64,000 nt of DNA, from contig NZ_WSUT01000005.1 in assembly GCF_009789535.1 (NCBI RefSeq), forward strand, positions 1,141,001-1,205,000, given 5' to 3'. The position numbers and the translations under genes are program-made. Positions 9,366 through 18,358 of this stretch are shown one piece after another. Every line of letters begins with the position of its first letter. The stretch's first letter is position 1. This DNA is from Sphingomonas carotinifaciens (GTDB lineage: Bacteria; Pseudomonadota; Alphaproteobacteria; Sphingomonadales; Sphingomonadaceae). The notes under the pieces were generated by a model that ran no database searches, was not told the origin of the DNA, and was given only the letters and a program-made list of their open reading frames with translations.

Positions 9366-10430
9366 TCAGCGGATGCGCCGCGGGTCGATCACCACATGCG
9401 CGATACGCGTGCGGTTGTGCGTGTAGGTGACATGCACCATCCCGTCGCGGGTCTGGATCACCGCCGGATAGGCATAGCCGTCGGGCACCGGTTCGCTCTC
9501 CAGCGTCAACACGGCGCGCCAATGCACGCCGTCGTCGGACAGCCCGATGTTCAGCGGCCAGCGATCGCCGTCGCCCGGCGTGTCGGGTCGGTGCGCGGCG
9601 TGATTGTAGACGATCAGCTGCCGCCCGTCGCGCAGGGTCACCGCGTCGGCGCCGGCATTGGGGTTGGGCAGGTCGATCGCAGCGAGCGGCGACCAGCTTT
9701 TGCCGCCATCGCGCGTCCAGCTCATCGCCAGCGCGCCCTGCCGCGTGCGCGCCACCAGTTCCATCCGGCCGTCGCGGTGGGTCAGGATGCTCGGCTGGAT
9801 CGCCTCGATATGCATGGGGGAGGGGATGCGCGTCCCCACCTGCCACGTCCGGCCCTGATCCACGCTCCGCTCGATACGCAGCGACCAATAATTGTCGGCG
9901 GCGCTGCCTTCCTCCCTGCTCGATGGTGCCAGCCATGCGCCATCGGGTGCGATCACCGGCTTGTTCTTGATCGGGCCCAGCACGCCATCGGGCAGGCGTC
10001 GGGGCGATGACCAGTGGCGGCCGCCATCGGCGGAGGTGATCACCATCCCCCACCATTCGCGCGGGCTCGGCCCCACCTTGTAAAACAGGTGCAGGTCTCC
10101 GCCCGGTGGCTGAAACAGCACCGGGTTCCAGGTCGGCTGGCCATCGCCGCGAGCGACCGCGACCGGCGTCGACCAGCCCTTGCTCCCGCGCCGCGCAAAC
10201 CAGATCGCCACGTCGGGCCGGCTCTCGCCGGTACCTCCGAACCATGATGCGGCCAGTTCGCCACCGGGCAGCTCGACCAGCGTGGAGGCATGCGCCTGTG
10301 GATAGGGGGCGGTGCGGTAGATGAACTCGCGGAACAGGATCGGCGATGGCGCCTGCTCAGCGGCCGGCGCCGCCATGCTCATGACCGCCGCCACCGCACC
10401 GACGGCCCCACGCCACCCGCTCAACAACAC
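9366..10430 (-). CDS. Secreted sialidase-family (BNR/Asp-box) protein
   Basis: The 354-residue protein begins with a signal peptide (VGAVAAVMSMAAPAAEQ) and folds as a six-bladed sialidase-type propeller by its Asp-box repeats: SADGGRHW, SVDQGRTW, TRDGGKSW and SDDGVHW. FREFIY near residue 34 stands where sialidases have the arginine of the triad (FRIP-like). Family members hydrolyse terminal sialic acids or other glycans; the substrate here cannot be told from sequence. The start is GTG at 10430, overlapping the stop of the YbdD-type gene by 10 bp, so it may be read from the cstA transcript. It ends at a bidirectional terminator. Confidence 0.8.
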   Translation of the reverse strand: MLLSGWRGAVGAVAAVMSMAAPAAEQAPSPILFREFIYRTAPYPQAHASTLVELPGGELAASWFGGTGESRPDVAIWFARRGSKGWSTPVAVARGDGQPTWNPVLFQPPGGDLHLFYKVGPSPREWWGMVITSADGGRHWSSPRRLPDGVLGPIKNKPVIAPDGAWLAPSSREEGSAADNYWSLRIERSVDQGRTWQVGTRIPSPMHIEAIQPSILTHRDGRMELVARTRQGALAMSWTRDGGKSWSPLAAIDLPNPNAGADAVTLRDGRQLIVYNHAAHRPDTPGDGDRWPLNIGLSDDGVHWRAVLTLESEPVPDGYAYPAVIQTRDGMVHVTYTHNRTRIAHVVIDPRRIR

Positions 10431-10606
10431 CGCCCGCCATTCTTGCCGCCATAGCGTGCCTCCTGCCGCTCGCGAAAGAACGCCACCTCGTTCATCGGCT
10501 CGGCATCCGGATGATGCTCGGCCATGTGGCGGCGATAGGCGTCATAGCTGGGGACGCCGACCATCAGCCGCGCCGTCTCCGCCAGCCGCGCGAGGAACGC
10601 GCTCAT
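10421..10606 (-). CDS. YbdD/YjiX family small protein, partner of CstA
   Basis: The 61-residue product shows the family pattern LMVGVPSYDAYRRHMAEHHP (residues 14-33) followed by FFRERQEARYGGK and a Cys-Cys end. Family members are always encoded just after cstA or btsT; in E. coli the homologue is needed for pyruvate uptake. The ATG overlaps the cstA stop (ATGA), so the two are translated in coupling. It is too short for most gene finders but unmistakable in context. Confidence 0.92.
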   Translation of the reverse strand: MSAFLARLAETARLMVGVPSYDAYRRHMAEHHPDAEPMNEVAFFRERQEARYGGKNGGRCC

Positions 10607-12648
10607 TCCGCCGCCACCAGCATCGGCGGCACCTCGGTTACGCTCGGCCGGTCGATGCGCCGCGCGCTCAGACAGGCGCGCACCGCATAGACGAAGATCG
10701 CGACGACCACGCCCAGGAAGATCGCGCACAGGGCCGCGTCGATGCGATCGTTGAACACGATCCGCCCCATGTCCGCCATCGACTTGGCCGGGGCCAGCAC
10801 CTCGCCGCGGCCTGCGGCGTCCGAGAACTTCGCCGCATGCGCCAGGAAGCCGACGCGCGGATCGGCCGAGAACAGCTTCAGCCACCCCGCCGACACGGTA
10901 CAGGCGAGCAGCCAGACGGTTGGCACCACCGTGATCCAGGCGAACCGCTCGCGCTTCATCCGGAACAGCACCACGGTCGCCAGCATCAGCGCGACGGCGG
11001 CCAGCATCTGGTTGGAAATGCCGAACAGCGGCCACAGCGTGTTCACCCCGCCCAGCGGATCGGTGACTCCCTGGTAGAGGAAGAAGCCCCAGGCCGCGAC
11101 GCACAGGGCGGTTGCGATCAGCCCCGGCGCCACCGCGCTCGTCCCCCGGAAGCGCGGCACTGCCAGCCCGATCAGGTCCTGAAGCATGAAGCGGCCGGCG
11201 CGCGTGCCGGCATCCACCGCGGTCAGGATGAACAGCGCCTCGAACAGGATGGCGAAGTGATACCAGAACGCTTTCATCGCCTGTCCGCCGATCAGGTGGC
11301 TGAAGATTTCCGCCATCGCCACCGCCAGCGTCGGGGCGCCGCCCGCACGGCTGATGATCGTGGTCTCGCCCACGTCGCGCGCCACCTGCGCCAGGGCGTC
11401 GCCGGAAATGGGAAAGCCCATCGCGGTCACCGCCGCCGCCGCGCTTGCCGGATCGGTGCCCAGCACCGCGGCCGGCGCGTTCATCGCGAAATAGATGCCG
11501 GGGTCCAGGATCGATGCGGCGACCAGCGCCATGATCGCCACCGCGCTTTCCATCAGCATCGCGCCGTATCCGATGAACGGGGCATGCGCCTCGCTGGCGA
11601 TCAGCTTGGGCGTGGTGCCGCTGGCGATCAGCGCGTGGAAGCCGGACACGGCACCGCAGGCGATGGTGATGAACAGGAACGGGAACAGGCTGCCCGCCCA
11701 CACCGGGCCGGAGCCGTCGATGAACTGGGTCAGCGCCGGCATGCGCAGCGGCGGCGCCATGACGACGATGCCGATGGCCAGCGCCGCGATCGCCCCGATC
11801 TTGAGGAAAGTCGACAGGTAATCGCGCGGCGCCAGCAACAGCCAGACCGGCAGGACAGAGGCGACCGCGCCGTATCCGATCAGGATGAAGCAGAGCTGGA
11901 CGGGGGTAAAGGTGAACAGCGGCGCCAGCGTCGGCGACAGGGCGATCGACTGCCCGAAGATAATCGCCGCGATCAGGCCGATAAAGCCGATGATCGACAC
12001 CTCCCCGATCCGGCTGGGCCGCAGCCAGCGCGTATAGCCGCCCATCAGCATCGCCAGCGGGATCGTCGCCGCGACGGTGAACATCCCCCACGGACTCTCC
12101 GCCAGCGCCCGCACCACGATCAACGCCAGCACGGCGAGAATGATGACCATGATCATGAACGCGCCGAACAGCGCGACCGTGCCGGCGACCGCCCCCATCT
12201 CCATGCGGATCAGCTCGCCCAGCGAACGCCCGTCGCGCCGCATCGAGATGAACAGCACCAGAAAGTCCTGCACCGCGCCCGCCAGCACCACGCCCGCCAG
12301 GATCCACAGCGTGCCGGGCAGATAGCCCATCTGCGCGGCCAGCACCGGCCCCACCAGAGGCCCCGCCCCCGCAATCGCCGCGAAATGATGGCCGAACAGC
12401 ACGGTGCGGTCGGTCGCGACGTAATCCAGCCCGTCCGCGCGCCGCACCGCCGGCGTCGGCCGCGACGGATCGATCCCGATCACCCGCGCGATGAACAGCG
12501 CATAGTAGCGATAGGCGATCAGATAGACCGACATCGCGGCCGCCACGATCCACAGCGCGCTGATCGGCTCGCCGCGCACGCTGGCGATCACGGCCAGGGC
12601 ACCGGCGCCTACCAGCGCCAGTGCGATCCAGGGGAGATGCTTTACCAT
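10603..12648 (-). CDS. cstA: Carbon starvation protein A (CstA/BtsT family transporter)
   Basis: This inner-membrane transporter of 681 residues belongs to the CstA family, which imports peptides or pyruvate during carbon limitation. It is almost wholly hydrophobic with many membrane spans. It carries the family signatures VLFGHHFAAIAGAGPLVGPV near residue 85 and FHALIASGTTPKLI in the middle third. The start at 12648 (MVKHLPWIAL) is chosen over the longer in-frame reading because it begins right at the first span. The downstream YbdD-type gene is coupled. Substrate (peptide or pyruvate) is undecided. Confidence 0.95.
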   Translation of the reverse strand: MVKHLPWIALALVGAGALAVIASVRGEPISALWIVAAAMSVYLIAYRYYALFIARVIGIDPSRPTPAVRRADGLDYVATDRTVLFGHHFAAIAGAGPLVGPVLAAQMGYLPGTLWILAGVVLAGAVQDFLVLFISMRRDGRSLGELIRMEMGAVAGTVALFGAFMIMVIILAVLALIVVRALAESPWGMFTVAATIPLAMLMGGYTRWLRPSRIGEVSIIGFIGLIAAIIFGQSIALSPTLAPLFTFTPVQLCFILIGYGAVASVLPVWLLLAPRDYLSTFLKIGAIAALAIGIVVMAPPLRMPALTQFIDGSGPVWAGSLFPFLFITIACGAVSGFHALIASGTTPKLIASEAHAPFIGYGAMLMESAVAIMALVAASILDPGIYFAMNAPAAVLGTDPASAAAAVTAMGFPISGDALAQVARDVGETTIISRAGGAPTLAVAMAEIFSHLIGGQAMKAFWYHFAILFEALFILTAVDAGTRAGRFMLQDLIGLAVPRFRGTSAVAPGLIATALCVAAWGFFLYQGVTDPLGGVNTLWPLFGISNQMLAAVALMLATVVLFRMKRERFAWITVVPTVWLLACTVSAGWLKLFSADPRVGFLAHAAKFSDAAGRGEVLAPAKSMADMGRIVFNDRIDAALCAIFLGVVVAIFVYAVRACLSARRIDRPSVTEVPPMLVAAE

Positions 12649-12769
12649 GGCCCCATGTTCTAGACGGGCGCCGCCGCATTGCCAGAGCGGCCGGATGAAA
12701 ATGTTTGCAGCCGCCGTTTTTTGAACATTCCGCTTGCCCCCATGGGGCCTGCCGGGCTGAAAGGCGCGC

Positions 12770-13372
12770 ATGGCATCTTTGGCACCCTCCACCGCTGCAC
12801 CGCTCGTCGTCGGCATCGGCGGCACGATCGGCAGCGTTTCCTCCACCGAGCGTGCGCTCCGCATCGCGGTGGAGGCGGCCGGGGCGGAAGGATTCCGCAC
12901 CCGCGTCTTCGGGGGCGCCGATCTCGCCCGCCTCCCGCTCTACGACCCGCGCGCGCCCGAGCGTACCGCAGAGGAACAGGAGTTCGTCGCCACCGTCCGC
13001 CAGGCCTCCGCCGTCATCATCGCCAGCCCCGGCTATCACGGCAGCATTTCCGGCGTGGTGAAGAACGCGCTCGACCTGCTGGAGGAAACCGCGCGCGATC
13101 CGCGACCCTATCTGGCCGATATGCCCGTTGGCCTGATCGCCACCGCCTATGGCTGGCAGGCGACGGGCTCGACCATCGCGGCGCTGCGCTCGATCGTCCA
13201 CGCCCTGCGCGGCTGGCCGACGCCCTTTGCCGCGGCGATCAACAGCCAGCTCACCAAGTTCGACGACGAGGGCAGCGCCAGCGAGCCCGCGGTGGTCGAC
13301 CAACTACGCCTGGTCGGCCGTCAGGTCGCCCGTTTCGCCCCGCTCGCGGGCACGATCGAATCGAAGACATAG
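12770..13372 (+). CDS. NADPH-dependent FMN reductase family protein
   Basis: The 200-residue flavodoxin-fold protein has the FMN-phosphate loop GGTIGSVSSTERAL (residues 17-30) and the family signature SPGYHGSISGVVKNALDLLE around residue 85. Members reduce FMN, quinones or chromate with NAD(P)H. It is transcribed divergently from cstA, with 121 bp between the starts, and converges on tmk. The physiological acceptor cannot be read from sequence. Confidence 0.85.
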   Translation: MASLAPSTAAPLVVGIGGTIGSVSSTERALRIAVEAAGAEGFRTRVFGGADLARLPLYDPRAPERTAEEQEFVATVRQASAVIIASPGYHGSISGVVKNALDLLEETARDPRPYLADMPVGLIATAYGWQATGSTIAALRSIVHALRGWPTPFAAAINSQLTKFDDEGSASEPAVVDQLRLVGRQVARFAPLAGTIESKT

Positions 13373-13420
13373 GGCAGTCGCCGTTCGCACGAGGGTGCAC
13401 CCGTGCAGATGGCGCAGCCT

Positions 13421-14095
13421 TTAACCCTCCAGCCGCCCGATCACCGCGTCGGCGATCTCCGCCGCGATCATCTCGGGCGGGCGCAGAGCGGCATGCGCCA
13501 CCGTTTCCACCGTCATCCACTCGCCCAGCATCGCCGCATCCGCCATCGCGGCATAATTCGCCCGCACCCGCGCCTGCAGCCCCAGATCGGCTTCATACGC
13601 GTCATAGGTGTCGTCGGTGTAGCTGCGCCGGCGCTTCTGCGCGATCAGCGTGCGCGCCACCGCCAGCGGCGTATCCAGATAGACCGACAGATCAGGCACG
13701 GGCAGCGCGAACTGCCCGGTTTCCAGCCGCGCGATCCACGTCATCAGCGCCTCCGCCTCGCCATCCGGCACCTGCGCTGCCTGATACGCCATGTTGGACG
13801 CGATATAACGGTCGAACACCACCACGTCATGGCGCGCCGCCATGTCGACCAGATGCGCCCGCGACTCGAACCGGTCGAGCGCATAAAGCGTCGCGGCCGC
13901 CTGCGGGCTCACCGCGCGGGGCAATCGCTCCGCCAGATATTCGCCCAGCGCCCAGCCGCCCACCGTGTCGGTGTAGCGCGGAAAGGACAGCGCGCAGGCG
14001 GACAGCCCCTGTGCCGCCAGATGCGCCACCACCGCGGCGGTCGCGGTCGCCTTGCCGGCGCCGTCCGCCCCCTCGATCGCCAGCAGAAAGGCCAT
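13421..14095 (-). CDS. tmk: dTMP kinase (thymidylate kinase)
   Basis: Tmk phosphorylates dTMP to dTDP. The 224-residue product has the P-loop IEGADGAGKAT (residues 7-17), the substrate segment ALDRFESRAH and the DRY-type motif VVFDRYIASNMAYQ. The P-loop has Ala where many bacterial enzymes have Ser/Thr. The lid region (AQKRRRSYTDDTYD) is more basic and longer than in E. coli. It starts 5 bp upstream of... the neighbouring chorismate mutase gene ends at 14100, so the two are adjacent on one strand and probably co-transcribed. The overall divergence from classical Tmk is moderate. Confidence 0.85.
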   Translation of the reverse strand: MAFLLAIEGADGAGKATATAAVVAHLAAQGLSACALSFPRYTDTVGGWALGEYLAERLPRAVSPQAAATLYALDRFESRAHLVDMAARHDVVVFDRYIASNMAYQAAQVPDGEAEALMTWIARLETGQFALPVPDLSVYLDTPLAVARTLIAQKRRRSYTDDTYDAYEADLGLQARVRANYAAMADAAMLGEWMTVETVAHAALRPPEMIAAEIADAVIGRLEG

Positions 14096-14099
14096 GCCT

Positions 14100-14378
14100 T
14101 CAGCCCCTCAGTCGTTCATGGTGGCGGATCACCTCGTCGATGATGAAACGCAGGAACTTCTCGGAAAATTCCGGGTCGAGTTGCGCATCGGCGGCCAGCT
14201 GGCGCAACCGGGCGATCTGCGCCTCCTCGCGCCCCGGATCGGCGGGCGGCAGGCCGTTCTCCGCCTTGTAGCGGCCGACCGCCTGCGTCACCTTGAACCG
14301 CTCGGCCAGCATGCACACCAAGGCGGCGTCGATATTGTCGATCGACTGGCGATAGCCCTTCAGCACGTCGTCCGGCAC
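14100..14378 (-). CDS. Chorismate mutase (AroQ type, monofunctional)
   Basis: This cytosolic enzyme turns chorismate into prephenate for Phe and Tyr synthesis. The 92-residue form has the AroQ helix pattern: YRQSIDNIDAALVCMLAERF with the active-site Arg near the start, VGRYKAENGLPPADPGREEAQ with the Lys and Glu ligands, and a final helix FLRFIIDEVIRHHE. The start is a GTG at 14378, preceded by AAGGAG at ideal distance. The longer ATG reading at 14480 would add 34 residues of no family character. It is next to tmk; prephenate dehydratase is encoded separately at 47.2 kb. Confidence 0.9.
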   Translation of the reverse strand: MPDDVLKGYRQSIDNIDAALVCMLAERFKVTQAVGRYKAENGLPPADPGREEAQIARLRQLAADAQLDPEFSEKFLRFIIDEVIRHHERLRG

Positions 14379-14497
14379 GAAATTCTCCTTGGCAACAGGC
14401 GGAGCCTCTTTGCGGGCGGGCCAGCGCAAGGGCAAGCGCTTCAGGCAAGAACACTTGCGTTCGCCCCCCGATGCCGTCACAGGCTGAACCCGTGTCC

Positions 14498-15508
14498 ATG
14501 ACCGCCACCGCCACCCGCCTCGCCCCGTCCGCGCCGTCGCTGGAGCCGATGGTCCAGCTCGTGTCGGCCGATCTTGATCGTGTGAACCAGGTGATCCTGG
14601 ATCGCATGACCTCCGATATCCCGCTGATTCCGCAACTTGCCGGTCATCTGATCGCCGGGGGCGGCAAGCGCATGCGCCCGATGCTGACCCTCGCCAGCGC
14701 GCTGCTGCTGGACTATCAGGGAACGCATCACCACGTGCTCGCCGCCGCGGTCGAATTCATCCACACCGCCACGCTGCTGCACGACGACGTGGTCGATGGC
14801 TCGGACCTGCGCCGTGGCCGCCGCACCGCCAACATCATCTGGGGCAATCCGGCCAGCGTCCTGGTCGGCGATTTCCTGTTCAGCCGCTCGTTCCAGCTGA
14901 TGGTCGAGGCGGGCAGCCTGAAGGTGCTCGACATCCTGTCGAACGCGTCCGCCGTCATCGCGGAGGGCGAGGTGAACCAGCTCACCGCCGCGCGGCAGGT
15001 GACGCTGACCGAGGATCGCTATCTGACGATCATCGACGCCAAGACCGCCGCGCTCTTCGCCGCCGCCTGCCGCATCGCCGCGGTGGTCGCCGATCGGTCG
15101 GAGGCGGAGGAGCAGGCGCTCGATGCCTATGGCCGCAATCTCGGCATCGCCTTCCAGCTCGTCGACGATGCGATCGACTATGTCTCGGACGCGGGCACGA
15201 TGGGCAAGGATGCGGGCGACGATTTCCGCGAGGGCAAGATGACGCTGCCCGTCATCCTCGCCTATGCCCGCGGGTCGGACGAGGACAGCCGCTTCTGGAA
15301 GGACGCGGTGGAGGGGCGCCGCACCTCCGACGAGGATTTCGCCCATGCGATCGAGCTCGTCCGCCGTACCAAGGCGGTGGACGACACGCTCGCCCGCGCC
15401 CGCCATTATGGCAGCCTCGCGATCGAGGCGATCGCCCGCTTCCCCGCCAGCCCGGCCAAGGCGGCGATGATCGAAGCGGTCGAATTCGCGGTCGCGCGCG
15501 CCTATTGA
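14498..15508 (+). CDS. Long-chain trans-polyprenyl diphosphate synthase (ubiquinone side chain)
   Basis: This 336-residue prenyl elongase probably makes the octa- or decaprenyl tail of ubiquinone. The first aspartate-rich motif is LLHDDVVDGSDLRRGR with the two-residue spacing of long-chain enzymes; GGGKRMRPM precedes it and the second motif is FQLVDDAIDYVSD. That spacing separates it from the farnesyl enzyme at 3.2-4.1 kb. The start at 14498 follows usual family length; ATG at 14471 is also in frame. It is divergent from the chorismate mutase gene. Exact chain length (C50 in sphingomonads) is inferred from taxonomy. Confidence 0.9.
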   Translation: MTATATRLAPSAPSLEPMVQLVSADLDRVNQVILDRMTSDIPLIPQLAGHLIAGGGKRMRPMLTLASALLLDYQGTHHHVLAAAVEFIHTATLLHDDVVDGSDLRRGRRTANIIWGNPASVLVGDFLFSRSFQLMVEAGSLKVLDILSNASAVIAEGEVNQLTAARQVTLTEDRYLTIIDAKTAALFAAACRIAAVVADRSEAEEQALDAYGRNLGIAFQLVDDAIDYVSDAGTMGKDAGDDFREGKMTLPVILAYARGSDEDSRFWKDAVEGRRTSDEDFAHAIELVRRTKAVDDTLARARHYGSLAIEAIARFPASPAKAAMIEAVEFAVARAY

Positions 15509-15536
15509 TCCTGTTGCGGGCGGGCAGGGTGCCGGC

Positions 15537-18002
15537 ATGACGCTCCCGATCGACGCCGTTCTGCCCGACCTGCTCGCCGTGCTGGCGGACGGCCGCAACG
15601 CCGTGCTCGTCGCGCCGCCGGGTGCCGGCAAAACCACCAGCGTCGCGCCCGCGCTGCTCGACCAGCCCTGGTGCGACGGCGAGATCCTGCTTCTTTCCCC
15701 CCGTCGCCTTGCCGCGCGCGCCGCGGCCGAGCGGATGGCGGCGATCGCGAACGAGCCCGTCGGCCACCGCTTCGGCTATGCCACCCGCATGGACAGCGCG
15801 ACCAGCGCCGCCACCCGCATCACCGTGGTGACCGAGGGTATCTTTGTCGCCCGCATTCAGGCCGATCCCGAACTCGCCGGCGTCTCCGCCGTCCTGTTCG
15901 ACGAGGTGCATGAGCGCAGCCTCGACGGCGATTTCGGCCTTGCCCTCGCGCTCGATGCGCAAGGCGGCTTCCGCCCCGACCTGCGCCTCGTCGCCATGTC
16001 CGCCACCCTTGACGGCAGCCGCTTCGCCACTCTGATGGGCCAGGCCCCCATCATCCAGAGCGAAGGCCGCAGCTACCCGCTGACGCTCCGCCATGTCGGC
16101 CGCGACCCGAACGCCCGCATCGAGGATGCGGTCGCCGCCACCATCCGCCGCGCCCTTGTCGAGGAGGAGGGCGGTATCCTCGCCTTTCTTCCCGGCGTCG
16201 GCGAGATCGAGCGCGTCGCCGAACGCCTCGCCACCCTGCCCGACGCCATCGCGCTCCACCTCCTGCACGGCACCCTCGACCCCGCCGCGCAACGCGCCGC
16301 CATCCGCCCCGATCCACAGGGGCGCCGCAAGATCGTCCTCGCCACCTCGATCGCGGAAACCAGCCTGACCCTCGACGGTATCCGCATCGTCATCGACTCC
16401 GGCCTCGCCCGCCGCCCGCGCTATGATCGCGCCGCCGGCATGACCCGCCTCGTCACCGAACGCGCCAGCCAGGCCGCCGTGGTGCAGCGTGCGGGCCGTG
16501 CCGCCCGGCAGGGGCCCGGCACCGCCTATCGGCTGTGGGAGGAAGCCGCGACCGCCGGCCTGCCGCGCTTCGACCCGCCCGAGATATTGGAAGCGGACCT
16601 GTCGGCGCTGTTGCTCGCCACCGCCATCTGGGGCGTGGCGGACCCTCGCGACCTGAACTGGCTCGACGCTCCACCCGAACCTGCCGTGGTGGAGGCACGC
16701 GCCCGCCTCACCACCCTGGAGGCACTGGACGACACCGGCCGCCCCACCGCGCATGGCCGTGCCATCGCGCGTCTGCCGATGCCGCCGCGCCTTGCCCATA
16801 TGCTGATCCGCGCCGCCGATCACGGCGCCACCACGCTCGCCGCCGACATCGCCGTCCTGCTCGGCGAACGCGGTCTCGGCGGCAACGATGTCGATCTGGA
16901 CAATCGCCTGCGTCGGTGGCGCAGCGACCGGGGTCCCAAGGCCAACGCCGCCCGCGCGCTCGCCCGGCGATGGTCCACCCTCCCGTTACCGCGTGGAACA
17001 GGCGACCAGCCGGCCGAGCGACCCGATCTGGACGTCACACCGGGGCTTTGCCTTGCGCTTGCCTATCCCGATCGCATCGCGCGCCGCCGCGATCAGGGCG
17101 GCGAGCATTGGGCCTCTGTCGGTGGCCGCGGCTTCCGTCTCGACCCCGCGTCACCGCTTGCCACCGCCGAATGGCTCGCCGTCGGCGAGACGCAGGGCGC
17201 GGCGTCGGGCGCGCGCATCCTCTCCGCCGCGGCGATCGATCCGTCGACCGTGGAGGCGCTGTTCGCCGATCGTATCGAGATCCGCCGCACGGCCGTCTTC
17301 GATCCCCTGACCGGCAGCGTCCAGCCGCAGCGCGAACGCCGCCTTGGTGCGCTTCGCCTGTTGGGCGGTCCCGATTCGAACGCCGACCCCGCCACCATCG
17401 CCGCTGCGCTGCTGGAGGGGGTGCGTACCCATGGCCTCGATCGCCTGCCCTGGCCGGACGGCGCCCATGCCTACCGGGCACGGGCCGCCTATGCCGGCAT
17501 CGCGCTGGATGACGCGGCGCTTGTCGACCGGCTGGACGAATGGCTTGCGCCGCTGCTCGAAAACCGCCGCCGGCTCGATGCCATTGCGCCGGCTGCGCTG
17601 ACCGAGGCGATCCGCAACCTGCTCGACTGGGATGAACAGCGCCGGGTGGACGCCATGGCCCCGCCGCATTTCACCAGCCCGGCCGGGAGTACGCATGCGA
17701 TCGATTATGCGGCGGAGGGTGGGCCGCGCGTCGAATTGCGGGCGCAGGCGTTGTTCGGGCTGGCCGAGCATCCGGTGATCGGCCGCGACCGCGTGCCCCT
17801 CGTCCTCAGCCTGACCTCGCCGGCCGGGCGACCGATCCAGACGACGCGCGATCTGCCCGGTTTCTGGGCGGGAAGCTGGGCGGCGGTCGCCAAGGAGATG
17901 CGCGGTCGGTATCCGCGCCATCCCTGGCCGGACGACCCTGCGGGTGCGGCGCCGACGCTGCGCACGAAAAAGGCGGATGCAAGAGCCGCCGGTTCGCGAT
18001 AA
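15537..18002 (+). CDS. hrpB: ATP-dependent helicase HrpB
   Basis: A DEAH-type superfamily 2 helicase of 821 residues, the usual HrpB size. The N-terminal motor has Walker A APPGAGKTT, the DEVHERS box (DEVH variant), and motif III MSATLDG. The second RecA domain carries ATSIAETSLT and the motif VI region AAVVQRAGRAARQGPG. The HrpB-specific C-terminal domain follows (FTSPAGS, VELRAQALFGL, RYPRHPWPDDP). The biological role of HrpB in most bacteria is unclear; RNA remodelling is assumed from related proteins. It begins 28 bp after the polyprenyl synthase gene. Confidence 0.95.
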   Translation: MTLPIDAVLPDLLAVLADGRNAVLVAPPGAGKTTSVAPALLDQPWCDGEILLLSPRRLAARAAAERMAAIANEPVGHRFGYATRMDSATSAATRITVVTEGIFVARIQADPELAGVSAVLFDEVHERSLDGDFGLALALDAQGGFRPDLRLVAMSATLDGSRFATLMGQAPIIQSEGRSYPLTLRHVGRDPNARIEDAVAATIRRALVEEEGGILAFLPGVGEIERVAERLATLPDAIALHLLHGTLDPAAQRAAIRPDPQGRRKIVLATSIAETSLTLDGIRIVIDSGLARRPRYDRAAGMTRLVTERASQAAVVQRAGRAARQGPGTAYRLWEEAATAGLPRFDPPEILEADLSALLLATAIWGVADPRDLNWLDAPPEPAVVEARARLTTLEALDDTGRPTAHGRAIARLPMPPRLAHMLIRAADHGATTLAADIAVLLGERGLGGNDVDLDNRLRRWRSDRGPKANAARALARRWSTLPLPRGTGDQPAERPDLDVTPGLCLALAYPDRIARRRDQGGEHWASVGGRGFRLDPASPLATAEWLAVGETQGAASGARILSAAAIDPSTVEALFADRIEIRRTAVFDPLTGSVQPQRERRLGALRLLGGPDSNADPATIAAALLEGVRTHGLDRLPWPDGAHAYRARAAYAGIALDDAALVDRLDEWLAPLLENRRRLDAIAPAALTEAIRNLLDWDEQRRVDAMAPPHFTSPAGSTHAIDYAAEGGPRVELRAQALFGLAEHPVIGRDRVPLVLSLTSPAGRPIQTTRDLPGFWAGSWAAVAKEMRGRYPRHPWPDDPAGAAPTLRTKKADARAAGSR

Positions 18003-18014
18003 GGAGACGCCATT

Positions 18015-18296
18015 ATGGCCACTGCCCGTATCTTCAAGCGCCCCAAGAACGCCATGCAGTCCGGCAAAGCCCGGACCGATCACTGGCAGCTCGAATTCGC
18101 CCCCGCGGAGGCCAAGAAGGCCGATCCGCTGACCGGCTGGGCCGGCAGCGGCGACACGCGGGATCAGGTGCGTCTGTTCTTCCCGACGCTGGAGGCCGCG
18201 GTCGCCTATTGCGAGCGCGAGGGGATCGATCATCACGTCGTCCCCACCCCGACCGCGACCCTGAAGCTGCAGGCCTACGCCGACAATTTCCGCTGA
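18015..18296 (+). CDS. Complex I accessory subunit, NDUFS4-like (ETC complex I subunit)
   Basis: The 93-residue protein matches the alphaproteobacterial homologue of mitochondrial NDUFS4. It begins ARIFKRPKNAMQSGKART, then has WQLEFAP, DPLTGWAGSGDTRDQVRLFF and EREGIDHHVV, and ends LKLQAYADNFR. In alphaproteobacteria this subunit attaches to the peripheral arm of NADH:ubiquinone oxidoreductase; its gene is usually outside the nuo operon, as here. It follows hrpB by 12 bp and has a GGAG site. Confidence 0.93.
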   Translation: MATARIFKRPKNAMQSGKARTDHWQLEFAPAEAKKADPLTGWAGSGDTRDQVRLFFPTLEAAVAYCEREGIDHHVVPTPTATLKLQAYADNFR

Positions 18297-18299
18297 GGC

Positions 18300-18311
18300 G
18301 GGGGGGGGGGG
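18300..18311. repeat. Run of 12 guanines
   Basis: A 12-base G homopolymer lies immediately after the stop of the NDUFS4-like gene and 12 bases before a terminator-like hairpin. Runs this long are rare in bacterial genomes and easily miscounted or slipped. Confidence 0.9.
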
Positions 18312-18323
18312 CGGCGCTGCTTT

Positions 18324-18347
18324 GAAACGCGCGTTTTTGCGCGTTTC
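18324..18347. terminator. Terminator-like hairpin between convergent genes
   Basis: A perfect 9-bp stem GAAACGCGC / GCGCGTTTC with the loop GTTTTT sits between the convergent NDUFS4-like and Nudix genes. There is no T-run on either side, so it may act as an RNA stabiliser or a weak bidirectional terminator. Confidence 0.5.
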
Positions 18348-18358
18348 CAGCGACGCTG

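Noticed and set aside
10321..12663. A long plus-strand frame opposite cstA.
   Set aside because: The product is Arg/His/Gln-rich without domains, and the minus strand has intact CstA.
10421..13303. A 960-codon minus-strand frame in another phase across cstA.
   Set aside because: Only its last 61 codons are real (the YbdD-type protein); the rest is an out-of-phase shadow of cstA.
13393..13402. The palindrome GGGTGCACCC between the FMN reductase and tmk genes.
   Set aside because: It is only 10 bp with no T-run and no second copy nearby; I cannot support a terminator or an operator.
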